From: Bradyrhizobium rifense
GTDB taxonomy: Bacteria > Pseudomonadota > Alphaproteobacteria > Rhizobiales > Xanthobacteraceae
Length of the DNA stretch: 38,979 nucleotides
Assembly (NCBI RefSeq): GCF_008123425.1
Contig: NZ_VSSS01000094.1
Span: 1-38,979, forward strand
Reading direction: 5' to 3'
Positions within the stretch are counted from its first letter, which is position 1, and every line of letters begins with the position of its first letter. This document shows, one piece after another, positions 15,355-23,633 of this stretch. Made by a program: the position numbers and the translations under genes. Under the pieces are notes generated by a model. The model did no database searches and was not told where the DNA came from. It saw only the letters and a list, made by a program, of their open reading frames with translations.

Positions 15355-16517
15355 GATTTGGCGCGGCGATTACGAACCGACACGATCCGTTCAAAAAGCC
15401 ACATCAAGGGCGGGCAGGCCAAAACCGTCAGTGCGCCGAGGTCGAGCGCGACCGCCGCGGTCCCCGCCGATTTGGCGAGCCGCCCCGCGACCGCCGGCCC
15501 CAGCATCATCGCGGCATAGAAGAGGGTGTAGAACACGCCCATCCCGATCGCCCTGGTCTCCGGGACGAGCACGCGGGCGGCGAGACTCATGATCGGGCCG
15601 GCCGGATGGCCGCCGATCAGGCCGATCAGGACCAGGATCGTGATCACGGCGTCCGACCGGCTCAGCCAGGCCAGCAGGGCGGCGACGACGAGGCTGGACG
15701 TAATCGCCAACATAAAGGGCCGCTTGAAGCGATCGGCGAGATAGCCGCCGGCGGGCACCGAAACCACTGACAGCCACATCACGACGCTGATCGCCGAGCC
15801 GGCCGCGGCGATGCTCCAGCCGCGCTCGGCCAGCAAGGAGGGGCCGAACGAGAAGATCATGGCGAAGCCGACATTATAGAGACCCCAGATCAGGCCCGCG
15901 ACGATCACCGCGAGCAGCGCGAGGCGATCGAGACGGGCAGAGCTGGCCGCGCTGACTGTTGCGCCCGGCGGCGGCTGATAGAACATGATCAGCGCAATGC
16001 CGATCGCGCTCAGCGCACCAGTCGCTGCGAATACGGCGCCCGCGCCATAGGCGGTGCCGATCGCCGGCAGCACCAGCAGCGAGATCGCAACGCCTGCCGG
16101 CCAGGAGTTGACGAAGATCGCCATCGCGGTTGCGATCTCCTTCCCCGCGAACCAGTCGGTGCCCATCTTGGTGAGCTGCACCGTCAGCAGCACGCCGCCG
16201 GCGCCGGAGACGAGCCGGCCTGCCATCTGCAGACCCCAGATGTCGGTGGTCGCCATCACCAGGCTGCCGGCCGTCATCAGCAGCAGCGCTGCGATCGTGG
16301 TCGGCTTGTCGCCAAGGGTTCGCCCGATCGCGCCGCCCGGCAACGCCAGCACGACGCCCGGGGTGAAATAGAGGCCGATCAGAATTCCGATATCGGCGAG
16401 CCCGACGCCGAATATCTCTCCAAGCAGCGGTGCGACCGCGGCCACGCTCTGGAATTGGAACGCGATGGTAAGGCGAACGACGAACAGGATCGCAAGAATA
16501 GCCCAGCGATTACGCAA
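15351..16517 (-). CDS. MFS transporter, CynX/NimT-like
   Basis: This 388-residue protein has about twelve transmembrane helices and typical MFS spacing. There is a loop 2-3 motif-A-like GGAIGRTLGDKP near residues 60-72, a central cytoplasmic loop (about 185-200), and a second-half counterpart GGYLADRFKRP. The general look is of the CynX/NimT-type anion or nitroimidazole family, but the substrate cannot be read. It starts with TTG at 16517, supported by GGGGAGA eight bases upstream; no ATG alternative is close. The stop lies 70 bases before the PilZ start, same strand. Confidence 0.88.
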   Translation of the reverse strand: MRNRWAILAILFVVRLTIAFQFQSVAAVAPLLGEIFGVGLADIGILIGLYFTPGVVLALPGGAIGRTLGDKPTTIAALLLMTAGSLVMATTDIWGLQMAGRLVSGAGGVLLTVQLTKMGTDWFAGKEIATAMAIFVNSWPAGVAISLLVLPAIGTAYGAGAVFAATGALSAIGIALIMFYQPPPGATVSAASSARLDRLALLAVIVAGLIWGLYNVGFAMIFSFGPSLLAERGWSIAAAGSAISVVMWLSVVSVPAGGYLADRFKRPFMLAITSSLVVAALLAWLSRSDAVITILVLIGLIGGHPAGPIMSLAARVLVPETRAIGMGVFYTLFYAAMMLGPAVAGRLAKSAGTAAVALDLGALTVLACPPLMWLFERIVSVRNRRAKS

Positions 16518-16569
16518 TGACCGATCTCCCCAACCCGCTAGTCAAGCGTGCGGTGGGGAGGGACGAGAG

Positions 16570-17817
16570 TCAACCTTCTGTCTTCCGCGTCGCGCGCTGA
16601 TAGAGCAGACACAGCAGCGCCAGCAGCACTGCGGCCGATAGTCCCAGCGACCAGTGAATGCCGATCACGGCGCCAAGGACGCCGACGGTGATGCCGCTGA
16701 ACGCCCTCATGCCAAGTCCCGCCATATTATAGAGACCGACGACGCGGCCGCGGATGTCGGCTGGCGCATTCAACTGCACCAGCGCTTGCGCCATAGTGTT
16801 GAACGACAGCTCGAAGAAGCCCGCAAAGAACAAGAGCACGATCGCGACCGGATAGATCCGCACCGCGGCGAAGCCGAGCAGCGCCACGCTCCAGAGCGTC
16901 GCGAGCAGGATCGCGGTGCGCGGCGTGCCTTTCAATCGTCCCCAGGATTCCAGCGCAATGCCCGCGAGCAGCGCGCCCGCGGCGTCTGCCGCGAGCAGCA
17001 CGCTGTAGGACACGCCGGGATCGCCGTGGCCGAGGTCGCCGGCAAAGCCCGGCATCTGGGCGTGATAGGCGTTGCCGATCATGAAGGAGGTGAGGCCGGC
17101 CAACCACGTCATGGCGGTCAGCACCGGCTGCGTGCCGATGGCGCGGATTGTCAGCAGGATGTCAGCAAAGCCGCGCACGGCGAAGCGCCGCACGGCGATG
17201 CTGCTGTCGCGCACCGGCGCCCAGAACAGCCACAGCAGCATCGGCAGATAGAATAGCGTGTTGAATATGATGCCATGCGAGGTGCCGAGCGTCAGCATGA
17301 TGACGCCGCCCACGGCAGGTCCGACCAGGATGCCGAGATACCGCGCCATCGCGTTGAGCCGCACCGCGCTCGGAAGATCGGCAGGACCCACGAGGTCGTA
17401 AAGCAGCAGCTGGTTCGGCGTTTGCCAAAGGACGCCGGCGCAGCCGTGGATCACCAGCAGCAGCATCGCGTGCCACATCTGGATGGTGTCGGTGATGAAG
17501 AAGAAGCCCCATCCGGCGGAGGCCACGATGAACAGCAGCATACCGCACTGGATGATGCGCCGCGGATCGAAGCGGTCGGCAAGCCCGCCGACCGCCACCG
17601 AGAACAGCAGGAACGGCAGCCAGTGCGACAGCACGGCAAAACCGCCCAGCGTCGGCGAATGGAATTTCTGGAACACCACCCAATAGCTGATCACATGCTC
17701 GATATTGTCGGCCATCATCGCCAGCACATAGGCGATGAACTGCAGCCGATAGGGCACGGACTTCATCGCCGCGAACGATCCGGACGCGGCCACGGGATTT
17801 TGTCGGTGGGGGTTCAA
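16570..17817 (-). CDS. MFS transporter, EntS-like
   Basis: This 415-residue protein has about twelve helices. It includes the motif GGLADRFDPRRIIQ (motif A, loop 2-3), a non-classical N-terminal half (FIAYVLAMMADNIEHVISYWVVF), and APADIRGRVVGLYNMAGLGMRAFSG in the second half, as in EntS/MFS_3-type exporters of siderophores or drugs. The start is uncertain: TTG at 17817 gives the listed length with a weak GGTGAT ribosome site, and ATG at 17766 removes 17 residues. It lies 52 bases upstream of the other MFS gene on the same strand. The two are different subfamilies, so this is not a simple duplication. Confidence 0.87.
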   Translation of the reverse strand: MNPHRQNPVAASGSFAAMKSVPYRLQFIAYVLAMMADNIEHVISYWVVFQKFHSPTLGGFAVLSHWLPFLLFSVAVGGLADRFDPRRIIQCGMLLFIVASAGWGFFFITDTIQMWHAMLLLVIHGCAGVLWQTPNQLLLYDLVGPADLPSAVRLNAMARYLGILVGPAVGGVIMLTLGTSHGIIFNTLFYLPMLLWLFWAPVRDSSIAVRRFAVRGFADILLTIRAIGTQPVLTAMTWLAGLTSFMIGNAYHAQMPGFAGDLGHGDPGVSYSVLLAADAAGALLAGIALESWGRLKGTPRTAILLATLWSVALLGFAAVRIYPVAIVLLFFAGFFELSFNTMAQALVQLNAPADIRGRVVGLYNMAGLGMRAFSGITVGVLGAVIGIHWSLGLSAAVLLALLCLLYQRATRKTEG

Positions 17818-17915
17818 GCGATCACCAGGGCGAGACTCTTGCGGCCTTACACGTTCGCCGCCGGTCGCTCAAGACACTTGGGTGCGGGGTAGGCTCGCTC
17901 CTAAAGCAATGGTCC

Positions 17916-17988
17916 CGTAGCCCGGATGGAGCGCGGCGCAATCCGGGAACGCCGGCCCCGCATTCCGCTACGCTTCATGCGGGCTACG
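17916..17988. repeat. REP-like palindromic element, copy A
   Basis: A dyad begins GTAGCCCGGATGGAGCGCGG and ends with the near-complement TACGCTTCATGCGGGCTACG. It is the first of four related copies in the window (see 20795, 36678 and 38727) and is diverged in its right arm. It lies between the EntS-like and desaturase genes, after the start of one and the stop of the other. This family is widespread in Bradyrhizobium intergenic DNA and is probably mobilised or transcribed as an RNA hairpin. Confidence 0.75.
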
Positions 17989-18043
17989 CAGGTCCATCGG
18001 CCGCGCGACGCGCGTTATCGCCTCGGCATCGTCCTTCCGGTAC

Positions 18044-18964
18044 TCACGCAGCATCGGCAGTGCTCTCTCGCAGCTCGGCATGCGACCGCCGCCGCAAACC
18101 TGCTCGCTCTGGCAAATCGCGCGGCGTCCTGACGTTCCAGGCGAGCCCGGTGAATTCAAGCGACCGGATCAGCCACCAGCCGGGATCGACCTGTCCCGAT
18201 AACAGCCCCATCTTCGCCGAGCCGGGATAGGCGTGGTGGTTGTTGTGCCAGTTCTCGCCCATGCTGATCAGCGCGGCGAGGCGGACATTGTAGCCTTGCG
18301 CGGCAACGCCATCGATGATCCAGACCTGATCGCCTCGGGTATGGGAGAAGTGGCCGACCAGCCAGTGTCCGGTCACGCAGACGCTTATGCGCACACAGAT
18401 GCCCCAAACGACCCAGTCCAGTCCGCCCAGCGCGAAGAAGAGCGCCGCCCACGGCAATTGCTGCAACATCCATGTGCGCTCGACGAAGGCGTAAAACCGG
18501 TCGCTGGCAAGTCGTGGCTCGAGCCTGAAGTCCGGCGGGTGGCGCAACACCAGCCGGCAATGCAATTGCCACCACGCATCGCGCCAGAAGCCGGCGCGAT
18601 GGCAGGAATAGTCGTGGCACGCGAGCTGGCGCTGCGCCCAGTCGCGGAAATCGTGCAGGGCGATCATGCCGAACGGGCCGGCCATGCCGACCAGTTTGCC
18701 GAGATAGACGAAGAGATGTTCGAGCCAGAGCGGACAGTCGAAGCTCGCATGGATCAGCTTGCGATGCATGCCGACCGAATGTCCGCAGCAGAGCGTGACG
18801 GCGCTGGTCGCGATGAACAGCGCGAATGCCGGCCAGGAGCAGGTAACGGGTCCAAGCACGATCGCAGCTGCCGTCATGCCCGCCAGCCACAGCGATTTCG
18901 CCGGCGCCCATCCAATGGATCGGTGTCCGGGCCAATAAAGATTCGTTCCGAGCCTGGTCGCCAA
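18044..18964 (-). CDS. Fatty-acid desaturase-like membrane protein, atypical second His box
   Basis: This 306-residue membrane protein has hydrophobic segments at about 25-60 and 170-200. Its first His box is HRKLIH at about 67-72 and its third is GENWHNNHHAYP at about 240-250, as in acyl-CoA delta-9 desaturases that use a di-iron centre. In place of the usual HRxHH second box it has RDWAQRQLACHDYSCHRAG, which lacks HxxHH. It may be a distinct desaturase or hydroxylase subfamily with altered iron ligands, or inactive. It starts with TTG at 18964, with no good ATG near. It is divergent from the zinc alcohol dehydrogenase gene. Confidence 0.82.
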   Translation of the reverse strand: MATRLGTNLYWPGHRSIGWAPAKSLWLAGMTAAAIVLGPVTCSWPAFALFIATSAVTLCCGHSVGMHRKLIHASFDCPLWLEHLFVYLGKLVGMAGPFGMIALHDFRDWAQRQLACHDYSCHRAGFWRDAWWQLHCRLVLRHPPDFRLEPRLASDRFYAFVERTWMLQQLPWAALFFALGGLDWVVWGICVRISVCVTGHWLVGHFSHTRGDQVWIIDGVAAQGYNVRLAALISMGENWHNNHHAYPGSAKMGLLSGQVDPGWWLIRSLEFTGLAWNVRTPRDLPERAGLRRRSHAELRESTADAA

Positions 18965-19141
18965 TTCATGGTCAGATTCCGGCAGAGGTCCGAAGCAGGC
19001 ATCGCTGCGGCATGGGCAGCCTGCGGATACAACTGCGGCGTGTCAACGCCCGCCTTGGTATTTGCAATGTCGCACGGGTGACATAGGCTGATCGCGGCCC
19101 GCACCAATCAAACACAACAAGCGGGCCCCGAGGAAACAGCC

Positions 19142-20293
19142 ATGCAACAGATCCGCGTCTGCACCCACGCCGGACCGGGCTCAGAGCCCGTGATCAAGAC
19201 CGTGCCGTGGCCGAAGGTCGGCCGCAGGGGTGCGTTGATCAAGATCGGCGCGTGCGGTGTCTGCGGCACCGATTTGCATATTCTCAAGGGACATTGGCCG
19301 AAGCCGCTGCCCTGGCCGTTCACGCTCGGCCATGAGATTGGCGGCGTCATCGTCGAATGCGGCGACGAGTTCACCGAAGATTTCATGAGCAAGCCGCTCA
19401 AGGTCGGATCGAAGGTGATGATCCCGCCGCTGATGCCCTGCGGCAAATGCTACTACTGCATCCATTATCCGCAGACCGCGAACAAATGCCTGACGCCGGT
19501 CTATTACGGCCGCTATCTCGGCTTCGACAAGGCGCCGCACATGTGGGGCGGCTGGGCCGAATATGTCTATGTCGATCTCGACATGCTGCCGGGCACCAAG
19601 ATCTACAAGCTGCCCGACGACATGTCGCTGCGCCTTGGCGCGCTGTCGGAGCCGCTGACCTCCTGCATCCGCGCGTTCAACCGCGCGACCCGCGCCGGCG
19701 GCTTCACCTGGGCCGACACGGTGGTGATCCAGGGCTCGGGCCCGATCGGCATTTTGGCGGTCGCGGCCGCCAAGGAGATGGGGGCGGGACGCGTCATCTG
19801 CGTCGGCGCGCCGGAAGAGCCGCGCCTCAAGCTCGCGCGCGAGTTCGGCGCGGAAGCGACGGTGAACATCGTGGAGGTCAAATCGCCGCAAGATCGTATC
19901 GCGCGCGTGCGCGAAATCGTCGGCGGTTTCGGCGCCGATCTGGTGATGGATTGTTCGGGCCATCCGACCGCGGGTCCCGAAGGCATCGAGATGCTGCGCG
20001 ACGGCGGCACCTATGTCGAGATGGGCCAGTTCACCGATGCCGGCTCGATCGAGACCTCCTGGCACCGCATCTGCACCAAGGATCTCAACGTGCTCGGCTC
20101 CTGGGGCTTTACTGGTAATGATCTCCCGCTCGGCGTCGACATGCTCTATCGCACCCGCGACAAATATCCCTGGCTGAAGATGCAGACGATCTATCCGTTC
20201 ACCGAAGACGGCGTCGCGCAGGCGGTGAGGGACGCGATGGCGATGAAGACGGTGAAGTCGACCATCGTGCCGTGGCCGGAATTGGTGGAGTAG
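19142..20293 (+). CDS. Zinc-dependent alcohol dehydrogenase (MDR family)
   Basis: The 383-residue medium-chain dehydrogenase has the catalytic zinc region CGVCGTDLHI (about 38-47) and GHE (about 64-66). A structural zinc lobe has four cysteines (CGKCYYC plus a fourth nine residues later). The Rossmann NAD(P) motif is GSGPIGILAVAAAKEMGAG (about 199-217). The larger insertion and YYGRYLGFDKAPHMWGGWAEY are typical of sugar-alcohol or aryl-alcohol-type members. The substrate is unknown. GAGGAA precedes the ATG. The next gene starts three bases after its stop, so they form an operon with the DUF5680-like gene. Confidence 0.92.
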   Translation: MQQIRVCTHAGPGSEPVIKTVPWPKVGRRGALIKIGACGVCGTDLHILKGHWPKPLPWPFTLGHEIGGVIVECGDEFTEDFMSKPLKVGSKVMIPPLMPCGKCYYCIHYPQTANKCLTPVYYGRYLGFDKAPHMWGGWAEYVYVDLDMLPGTKIYKLPDDMSLRLGALSEPLTSCIRAFNRATRAGGFTWADTVVIQGSGPIGILAVAAAKEMGAGRVICVGAPEEPRLKLAREFGAEATVNIVEVKSPQDRIARVREIVGGFGADLVMDCSGHPTAGPEGIEMLRDGGTYVEMGQFTDAGSIETSWHRICTKDLNVLGSWGFTGNDLPLGVDMLYRTRDKYPWLKMQTIYPFTEDGVAQAVRDAMAMKTVKSTIVPWPELVE

Positions 20294-20296
20294 GCG

Positions 20297-20779
20297 ATGC
20301 CGTCCATCCCCTACGATCTCGCGGCATTCCTGGTTGAAGCCAAGCGGCGCACCTATGCGGGCCTCGATGACGACGCGACCGTGGCCATGCCGCTGCTCGC
20401 CGGCTCGAAACAGCTCGAGCATCGCGCGCCGCCTTACGCCTATCGCGATATCTATTTCGGGATGGGATTTTTCGCTGGGCAAGAAACCGTGTCGCGGGAC
20501 GATCGCGTCATCTGGTCGATGAGCTATAGCGGCGGTGCGCGCGCGGAGATCGCGGATCGAGACACTTTTTTCGCGATCTACAAATTCCTGCGACAGGCGT
20601 TGCTGGGGGTGCGCGTCGAGGAGCCCTTTCGGGGACCGCGCCTGTTCGAGCAGGCGGACATGGTCTATCGCAACGAGGTCGAAGGCACCCTCGATCGCTT
20701 CCACGGCATCGAGACGATTGCACGGCATGATGGCGCATCGCTCTACGAGCTGCGGTATAGTGGCGGTATGTTGCGGTAA
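20297..20779 (+). CDS. DUF5680-like protein
   Basis: This 160-residue cytosolic protein has FLVEAKRRTYAG near the start, then GSKQLEH, YAYRDIYFGMGFFAGQETV and VIWSMSYSGG, the pattern I associate with DUF5680. The last third is a helical region ending YELRYSGGMLR. Members are sometimes found fused to or near HTH regulators. No function is established that I know of. It starts three bases after the alcohol dehydrogenase stop, indicating translational coupling. A REP-like half-copy begins 16 bases after its stop. Confidence 0.75.
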   Translation: MPSIPYDLAAFLVEAKRRTYAGLDDDATVAMPLLAGSKQLEHRAPPYAYRDIYFGMGFFAGQETVSRDDRVIWSMSYSGGARAEIADRDTFFAIYKFLRQALLGVRVEEPFRGPRLFEQADMVYRNEVEGTLDRFHGIETIARHDGASLYELRYSGGMLR

Positions 20780-20794
20780 ATCTGGCGAACCTTG

Positions 20795-20850
20795 CAGCGT
20801 AATCCGGGGCGGCTGGTCCCGCATTCCGCCCCGCTCCATGCGGGCTACGA
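20795..20850. repeat. REP-like palindromic element, copy B (partial)
   Basis: The left half is reduced to AGCGTAATCCGGGG (20795-20808). The right half GCATTCCGCCCCGCTCCATG followed by CGGGCTACG (20821-20849) matches the other copies. It fills the 87-base gap between the DUF5680-like gene and the VOC gene. Confidence 0.65.
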
Positions 20851-20866
20851 GCCGGAGTTTGGAATA

Positions 20867-21301
20867 ATGGCTACGATGACAGACGAACAAACCAACGAAC
20901 CAAGCCGCAGCCGCTCGCCCTTCAACGCTATCCGCGCGATCGACTACACCGTCATCTTCGTGCGCGACATGGTGGCGATGCGCCGCTTCTACGAGGACGT
21001 GCTCGCCTTATCCCTGCTGCGCGAGCTGTCGCCGAACTGGATCGAGTACGGCCTGGGCAGCAACACGCTCGCGTTGGCCCGGCCAAGCCGGACCGCTGCC
21101 GATGCGCCGACGCCGGCGGGGAGCGCATCGCTGCAACTGGCTTTCAAGGTGGCCGCAGCCGAGGTCGATGCGTGTGCCGACGAGCTTGTGCGGCAGGGCG
21201 TGGCGCTGCTGTCACCACCGACGAACCAGCCGTTCGGGCATCGGACGCTGTTCTTTAGGGATCCCGACGGCAATCTTCTGGAGGTTTATGCCGAGATCTG
21301 A
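20867..21301 (+). CDS. VOC (glyoxalase/dioxygenase-like) protein
   Basis: The 144-residue single-domain VOC protein has the two half-barrel modules: IDYTVIFVRDMVAMRRFYEDVL (about 25-46) and the second-half LQLAFKVAAAEVDACADEL, ending FGHRTLFFRDPDGNLLEVYAEI with the usual terminal His/Glu ligands. It probably binds a divalent metal and acts as a glyoxalase, isomerase or resistance-type protein; no substrate is indicated. The start at 20867 is preferred because the longer frame to 20792 would translate the REP copy. Confidence 0.85.
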   Translation: MATMTDEQTNEPSRSRSPFNAIRAIDYTVIFVRDMVAMRRFYEDVLALSLLRELSPNWIEYGLGSNTLALARPSRTAADAPTPAGSASLQLAFKVAAAEVDACADELVRQGVALLSPPTNQPFGHRTLFFRDPDGNLLEVYAEI

Positions 21302-21341
21302 GACAGACGAGACCGAATGCCTTAAAAGTTCCACAGGGAAT

Positions 21342-21363
21342 CCGCGACTTATTCACGTCGCGG
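21342..21363. other. Perfect 7-bp inverted repeat before the membrane protein gene
   Basis: CCGCGAC (21342-21348) and GTCGCGG (21357-21363) form a stem with an 8-base loop between the VOC stop (21301) and the next start (21411). There is no T-run. It could be a weak 3' structure or an operator. Confidence 0.35.
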
Positions 21364-21410
21364 TGAAACTTAGGCCCAGGTTCCGGCTTTGAGTTCGCGG
21401 GAGAGATTTT

Positions 21411-21923
21411 GTGAAGCGAATCCTGAAGCCCATCACCTACATCCTGGCCGCGATCTACTTTCTGGTGGATGCGGTGTTTATGGCCGTGGCGAGGCCGATC
21501 TCGCTCTGGCTCGGGCGGCATTTCGAATTCAAGCGGCTGCGCGCCTGGATCAAATCGCTGCCGCCTTATCCGTCGCTCGCGCTGTTTTCGGTGCCCGTGA
21601 TCATTCTGGAGCCGATCAAGCCGCTGGCCGCGTACCTCGTCGCGACCGGTCAGTTCCTCAGCGGTGTGGCGGCGTTTGTCGGTTGCGAGCTGCTCAAGCT
21701 CGTGCTGGTTGAGCGCCTGTTCCATCTTACGCGCGACAAGCTGATGCGGATTCCGGCGTTCGCCTGGGTGTACGGGAAGTTCACCGAGATGAAGGCATGG
21801 CTGCAGGCCACCGAAGCCTGGCGCGCCATCCGCGCCTTGAGCCATGCGGCAAAAGACTATGTTTTGCGGACGAAGGCCAAGCTGGCCGGCAGCTTCAGCA
21901 GGCTCGTGACCTCCAGGGATTAG
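21411..21923 (+). CDS. Membrane protein of unknown function
   Basis: The 170-residue protein starts with GTG, supported by GGGAGAG six bases upstream. Hydrophobic segments lie at about 8-28 (ITYILAAIYFLVDAVFMAVA) and about 55-95, followed by a basic, amphipathic C-terminal half (FHLTRDKLMRIPAFAWVYGKF). It resembles hypothetical proteins from Bradyrhizobium. No domain is recognised. Confidence 0.7.
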   Translation: MKRILKPITYILAAIYFLVDAVFMAVARPISLWLGRHFEFKRLRAWIKSLPPYPSLALFSVPVIILEPIKPLAAYLVATGQFLSGVAAFVGCELLKLVLVERLFHLTRDKLMRIPAFAWVYGKFTEMKAWLQATEAWRAIRALSHAAKDYVLRTKAKLAGSFSRLVTSRD

Positions 21924-21933
21924 AGCCGCGCCT

Positions 21934-22287
21934 CTATGCGAGCTTGCGCGCTGCAGCGGTGGTCTTGTCGCCCGTGTTCGGCGTGCCCCTCGGCTCAATG
22001 AGCATCAGGTGAACCTCCTCGCGGGCCACCGGGCGGCGCTCGACACCCTTGGGCACGACATAGAGCTCGCCCGGTCCGAGCGTCACGGTGCGGTCCCGCA
22101 AGTCGATGTCCAGCTGGCCTTTCAGCACCAGAAAGAAATCGTCGGTGTCGTCGTGCTTGTGCCAGGTGAACTCTCCCTTCACCTTCACCACCATCACGTC
22201 GCAATCGTTGAAGGTCGTGATCGTGCGCGGTGACCAGAATTCCTGAAAGGTCGCGAGCTTGTCGGCAAGCGAGATGCTGTCTGACAT
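21934..22287 (-). CDS. Cupin-domain protein
   Basis: This 117-residue single cupin has HKHDDTDDFFLVLKGQLDIDL (motif 1, with H43 and H45 and acidic residues at the usual Glu position). Motif 2 is around VTLGPGELYVVPKGVERRPVA; the second-motif histidine is not in the canonical place. It probably binds a metal or a small molecule; similar proteins occur next to oxidoreductases. It is the last of three minus-strand genes, 29 bases after the NTF2-like gene, and its 3' end is close to the convergent membrane protein gene. Confidence 0.85.
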   Translation of the reverse strand: MSDSISLADKLATFQEFWSPRTITTFNDCDVMVVKVKGEFTWHKHDDTDDFFLVLKGQLDIDLRDRTVTLGPGELYVVPKGVERRPVAREEVHLMLIEPRGTPNTGDKTTAAARKLA

Positions 22288-22316
22288 GTTTCACCCGAAT
22301 CCTGTTCTCTCGGCGC

Positions 22317-22682
22317 TTATGCACGAGACACGTGAGCAGAGACGCACTGCCAACGCCCGTCGCGGAATTGCCAGTCGTCCGTGTACCGGCCAGCACCTTC
22401 GCTACCGTCCGGCTTACGATAGCTGGTGCGTGCATGAATGATGGCGAAATCGCCGAGAATACGGATAATCACGTCGTGCTCACGAATGTCGCGTACCGTC
22501 GAGCCGCGGCCTATCTGCACGAGGAATGTCGGTCGGTCGATCAATGTGCCGTCCGGATTGGTGTTGCGAAAGTCCGACGCGAGATTGGCGTCGAACCAGG
22601 CTACATCGGCCTCGTCAACGGCGCGGACATAGTTGTGATTGAGATCCGCCAAAGCGGCCTCCGACGTCTTGTCGTCGGACAT
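22317..22682 (-). CDS. NTF2-like (SnoaL/DUF4440-type) protein
   Basis: The 121-residue cone-shaped NTF2-like fold shows an N-terminal helical part (ALADLNHNYVRAVDEADVAWFDANLASDFRNT) and the beta-sheet pattern ending DDWQFRDGRWQCVSAHVSRA, as in the SnoaL/DUF4440 group. Such proteins are often small isomerases or accessory factors. AGGAGA sits before the ATG at 22682. It follows the YkgJ-type gene by 56 bases, same strand, and precedes the cupin. Confidence 0.85.
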   Translation of the reverse strand: MSDDKTSEAALADLNHNYVRAVDEADVAWFDANLASDFRNTNPDGTLIDRPTFLVQIGRGSTVRDIREHDVIIRILGDFAIIHARTSYRKPDGSEGAGRYTDDWQFRDGRWQCVSAHVSRA

Positions 22683-22738
22683 CTGTTGTTCTCCTGTTTG
22701 TCTGCTTGCGCGCCACCAATGGTACTTCAACCACTGTT

Positions 22739-23326
22739 CTAGGCCCGTGGGTCGCCTCGATCGGGCCCGGAGCCTGAGGCAATTTGCCGATCCGATGGTT
22801 CGGTGTCGATCGAACCGTGCCCCTTTGCCAAATCATTTGCCGTCACCGTCACGCCCACCACCTTCGTGCCCTCCAGTTCGCGCACGATGCGTTCATCCGG
22901 TCCGACGATGCCGAGATCGAACTCGCGCTCCGGCGTGATCAGGATCATGCGCTGGCCGACGATCACGACGACCGTCATGTCGCTATGCTCGCCTTCCACG
23001 GCCCAGGCACGGATCTCGCTGGCGTAGGGCTCCTTGCGCCATGCATTGGGAGTGCCGGGGTCGCAGCGGATCTCGACGCCGTCCTCGGACGTGGTCAGAA
23101 CCAGCTTGGAGCGGCTCGGCTTCCAGCGCTCGTCGAGGAGGTCGTTGACGAGCCAGAGACAGCTGAAGCTTTCGCATTCGGCGGGCCGGTCGGCGTAGAT
23201 CGCGCAGCCGCGGCCGGGCTTGCAATGCGCGCACCAGCTGCCCGCCGGCTTGGCGAGCGCCTCGATCCCCATCACCTTGCAGCAAAGCGTGCAGTCGCCG
23301 CACCGGCGTTCACCCGACGAGCTCAT
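22739..23326 (-). CDS. YkgJ-type cysteine-cluster protein
   Basis: The 195-residue protein begins with the CxxCxxCC motif of the YkgJ family (C9, C12, C15, C16). Further cysteines follow at C32, C35, C41, C51 and C56 (WCAHCKPGRGCAIY, CESFSCLWL), consistent with a zinc or iron-sulfur cluster. The remaining part is a beta-rich domain of unknown role. It heads a three-gene minus-strand cluster with the NTF2-like and cupin genes, divergent from the helicase. The cluster's biochemical role is not known. Confidence 0.85.
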   Translation of the reverse strand: MSSSGERRCGDCTLCCKVMGIEALAKPAGSWCAHCKPGRGCAIYADRPAECESFSCLWLVNDLLDERWKPSRSKLVLTTSEDGVEIRCDPGTPNAWRKEPYASEIRAWAVEGEHSDMTVVVIVGQRMILITPEREFDLGIVGPDERIVRELEGTKVVGVTVTANDLAKGHGSIDTEPSDRQIASGSGPDRGDPRA

Positions 23327-23633
23327 GGATGCATCCCTGGCACCTCCGATCCCGCACAATTTAGGCGAGATGGCCGCAAAAGTCCGCCGTTCCGGCCCAA
23401 AAGCGGGCTGGAGGCGTCAAAGCGCGCCAAAAGCGCCGGGCTGAGCATCCCGGGCTTATTCACCCTGTCGCCAATGCCATGCATCAAAGCCATGGTGATT
23501 TGGCCGCTTCTGGCGTAAAGAGCGTCCAAATCAAAATCATGATGGGTGTGACCGGGCCTTCTGCAGTGACTGCAGCGTCGGGCCCCTCGGCTTTCCGTTC
23601 CGCGCCCCCGGACCAACCAAGGTTTTCCATTCC
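23327..23633. other. Divergent promoter region with helicase leader hairpin
   Basis: About 310 bases separate the YkgJ-type and helicase genes. A two-part hairpin lies at 23554-23585: GGGCC with GGCCC outside and CTGCAG with CTGCAG (loop TGA) inside. It is 49 bases before the helicase GTG and could act in the leader of the mRNA, as in many cold-regulated helicase transcripts. The rest shows no coding frame with family resemblance. Confidence 0.45.

Noticed and set aside
19181..20890. 569-codon minus-strand frame
   Set aside because: It is antisense to the zinc alcohol dehydrogenase and DUF5680-like genes and begins in the REP region; it is a shadow.
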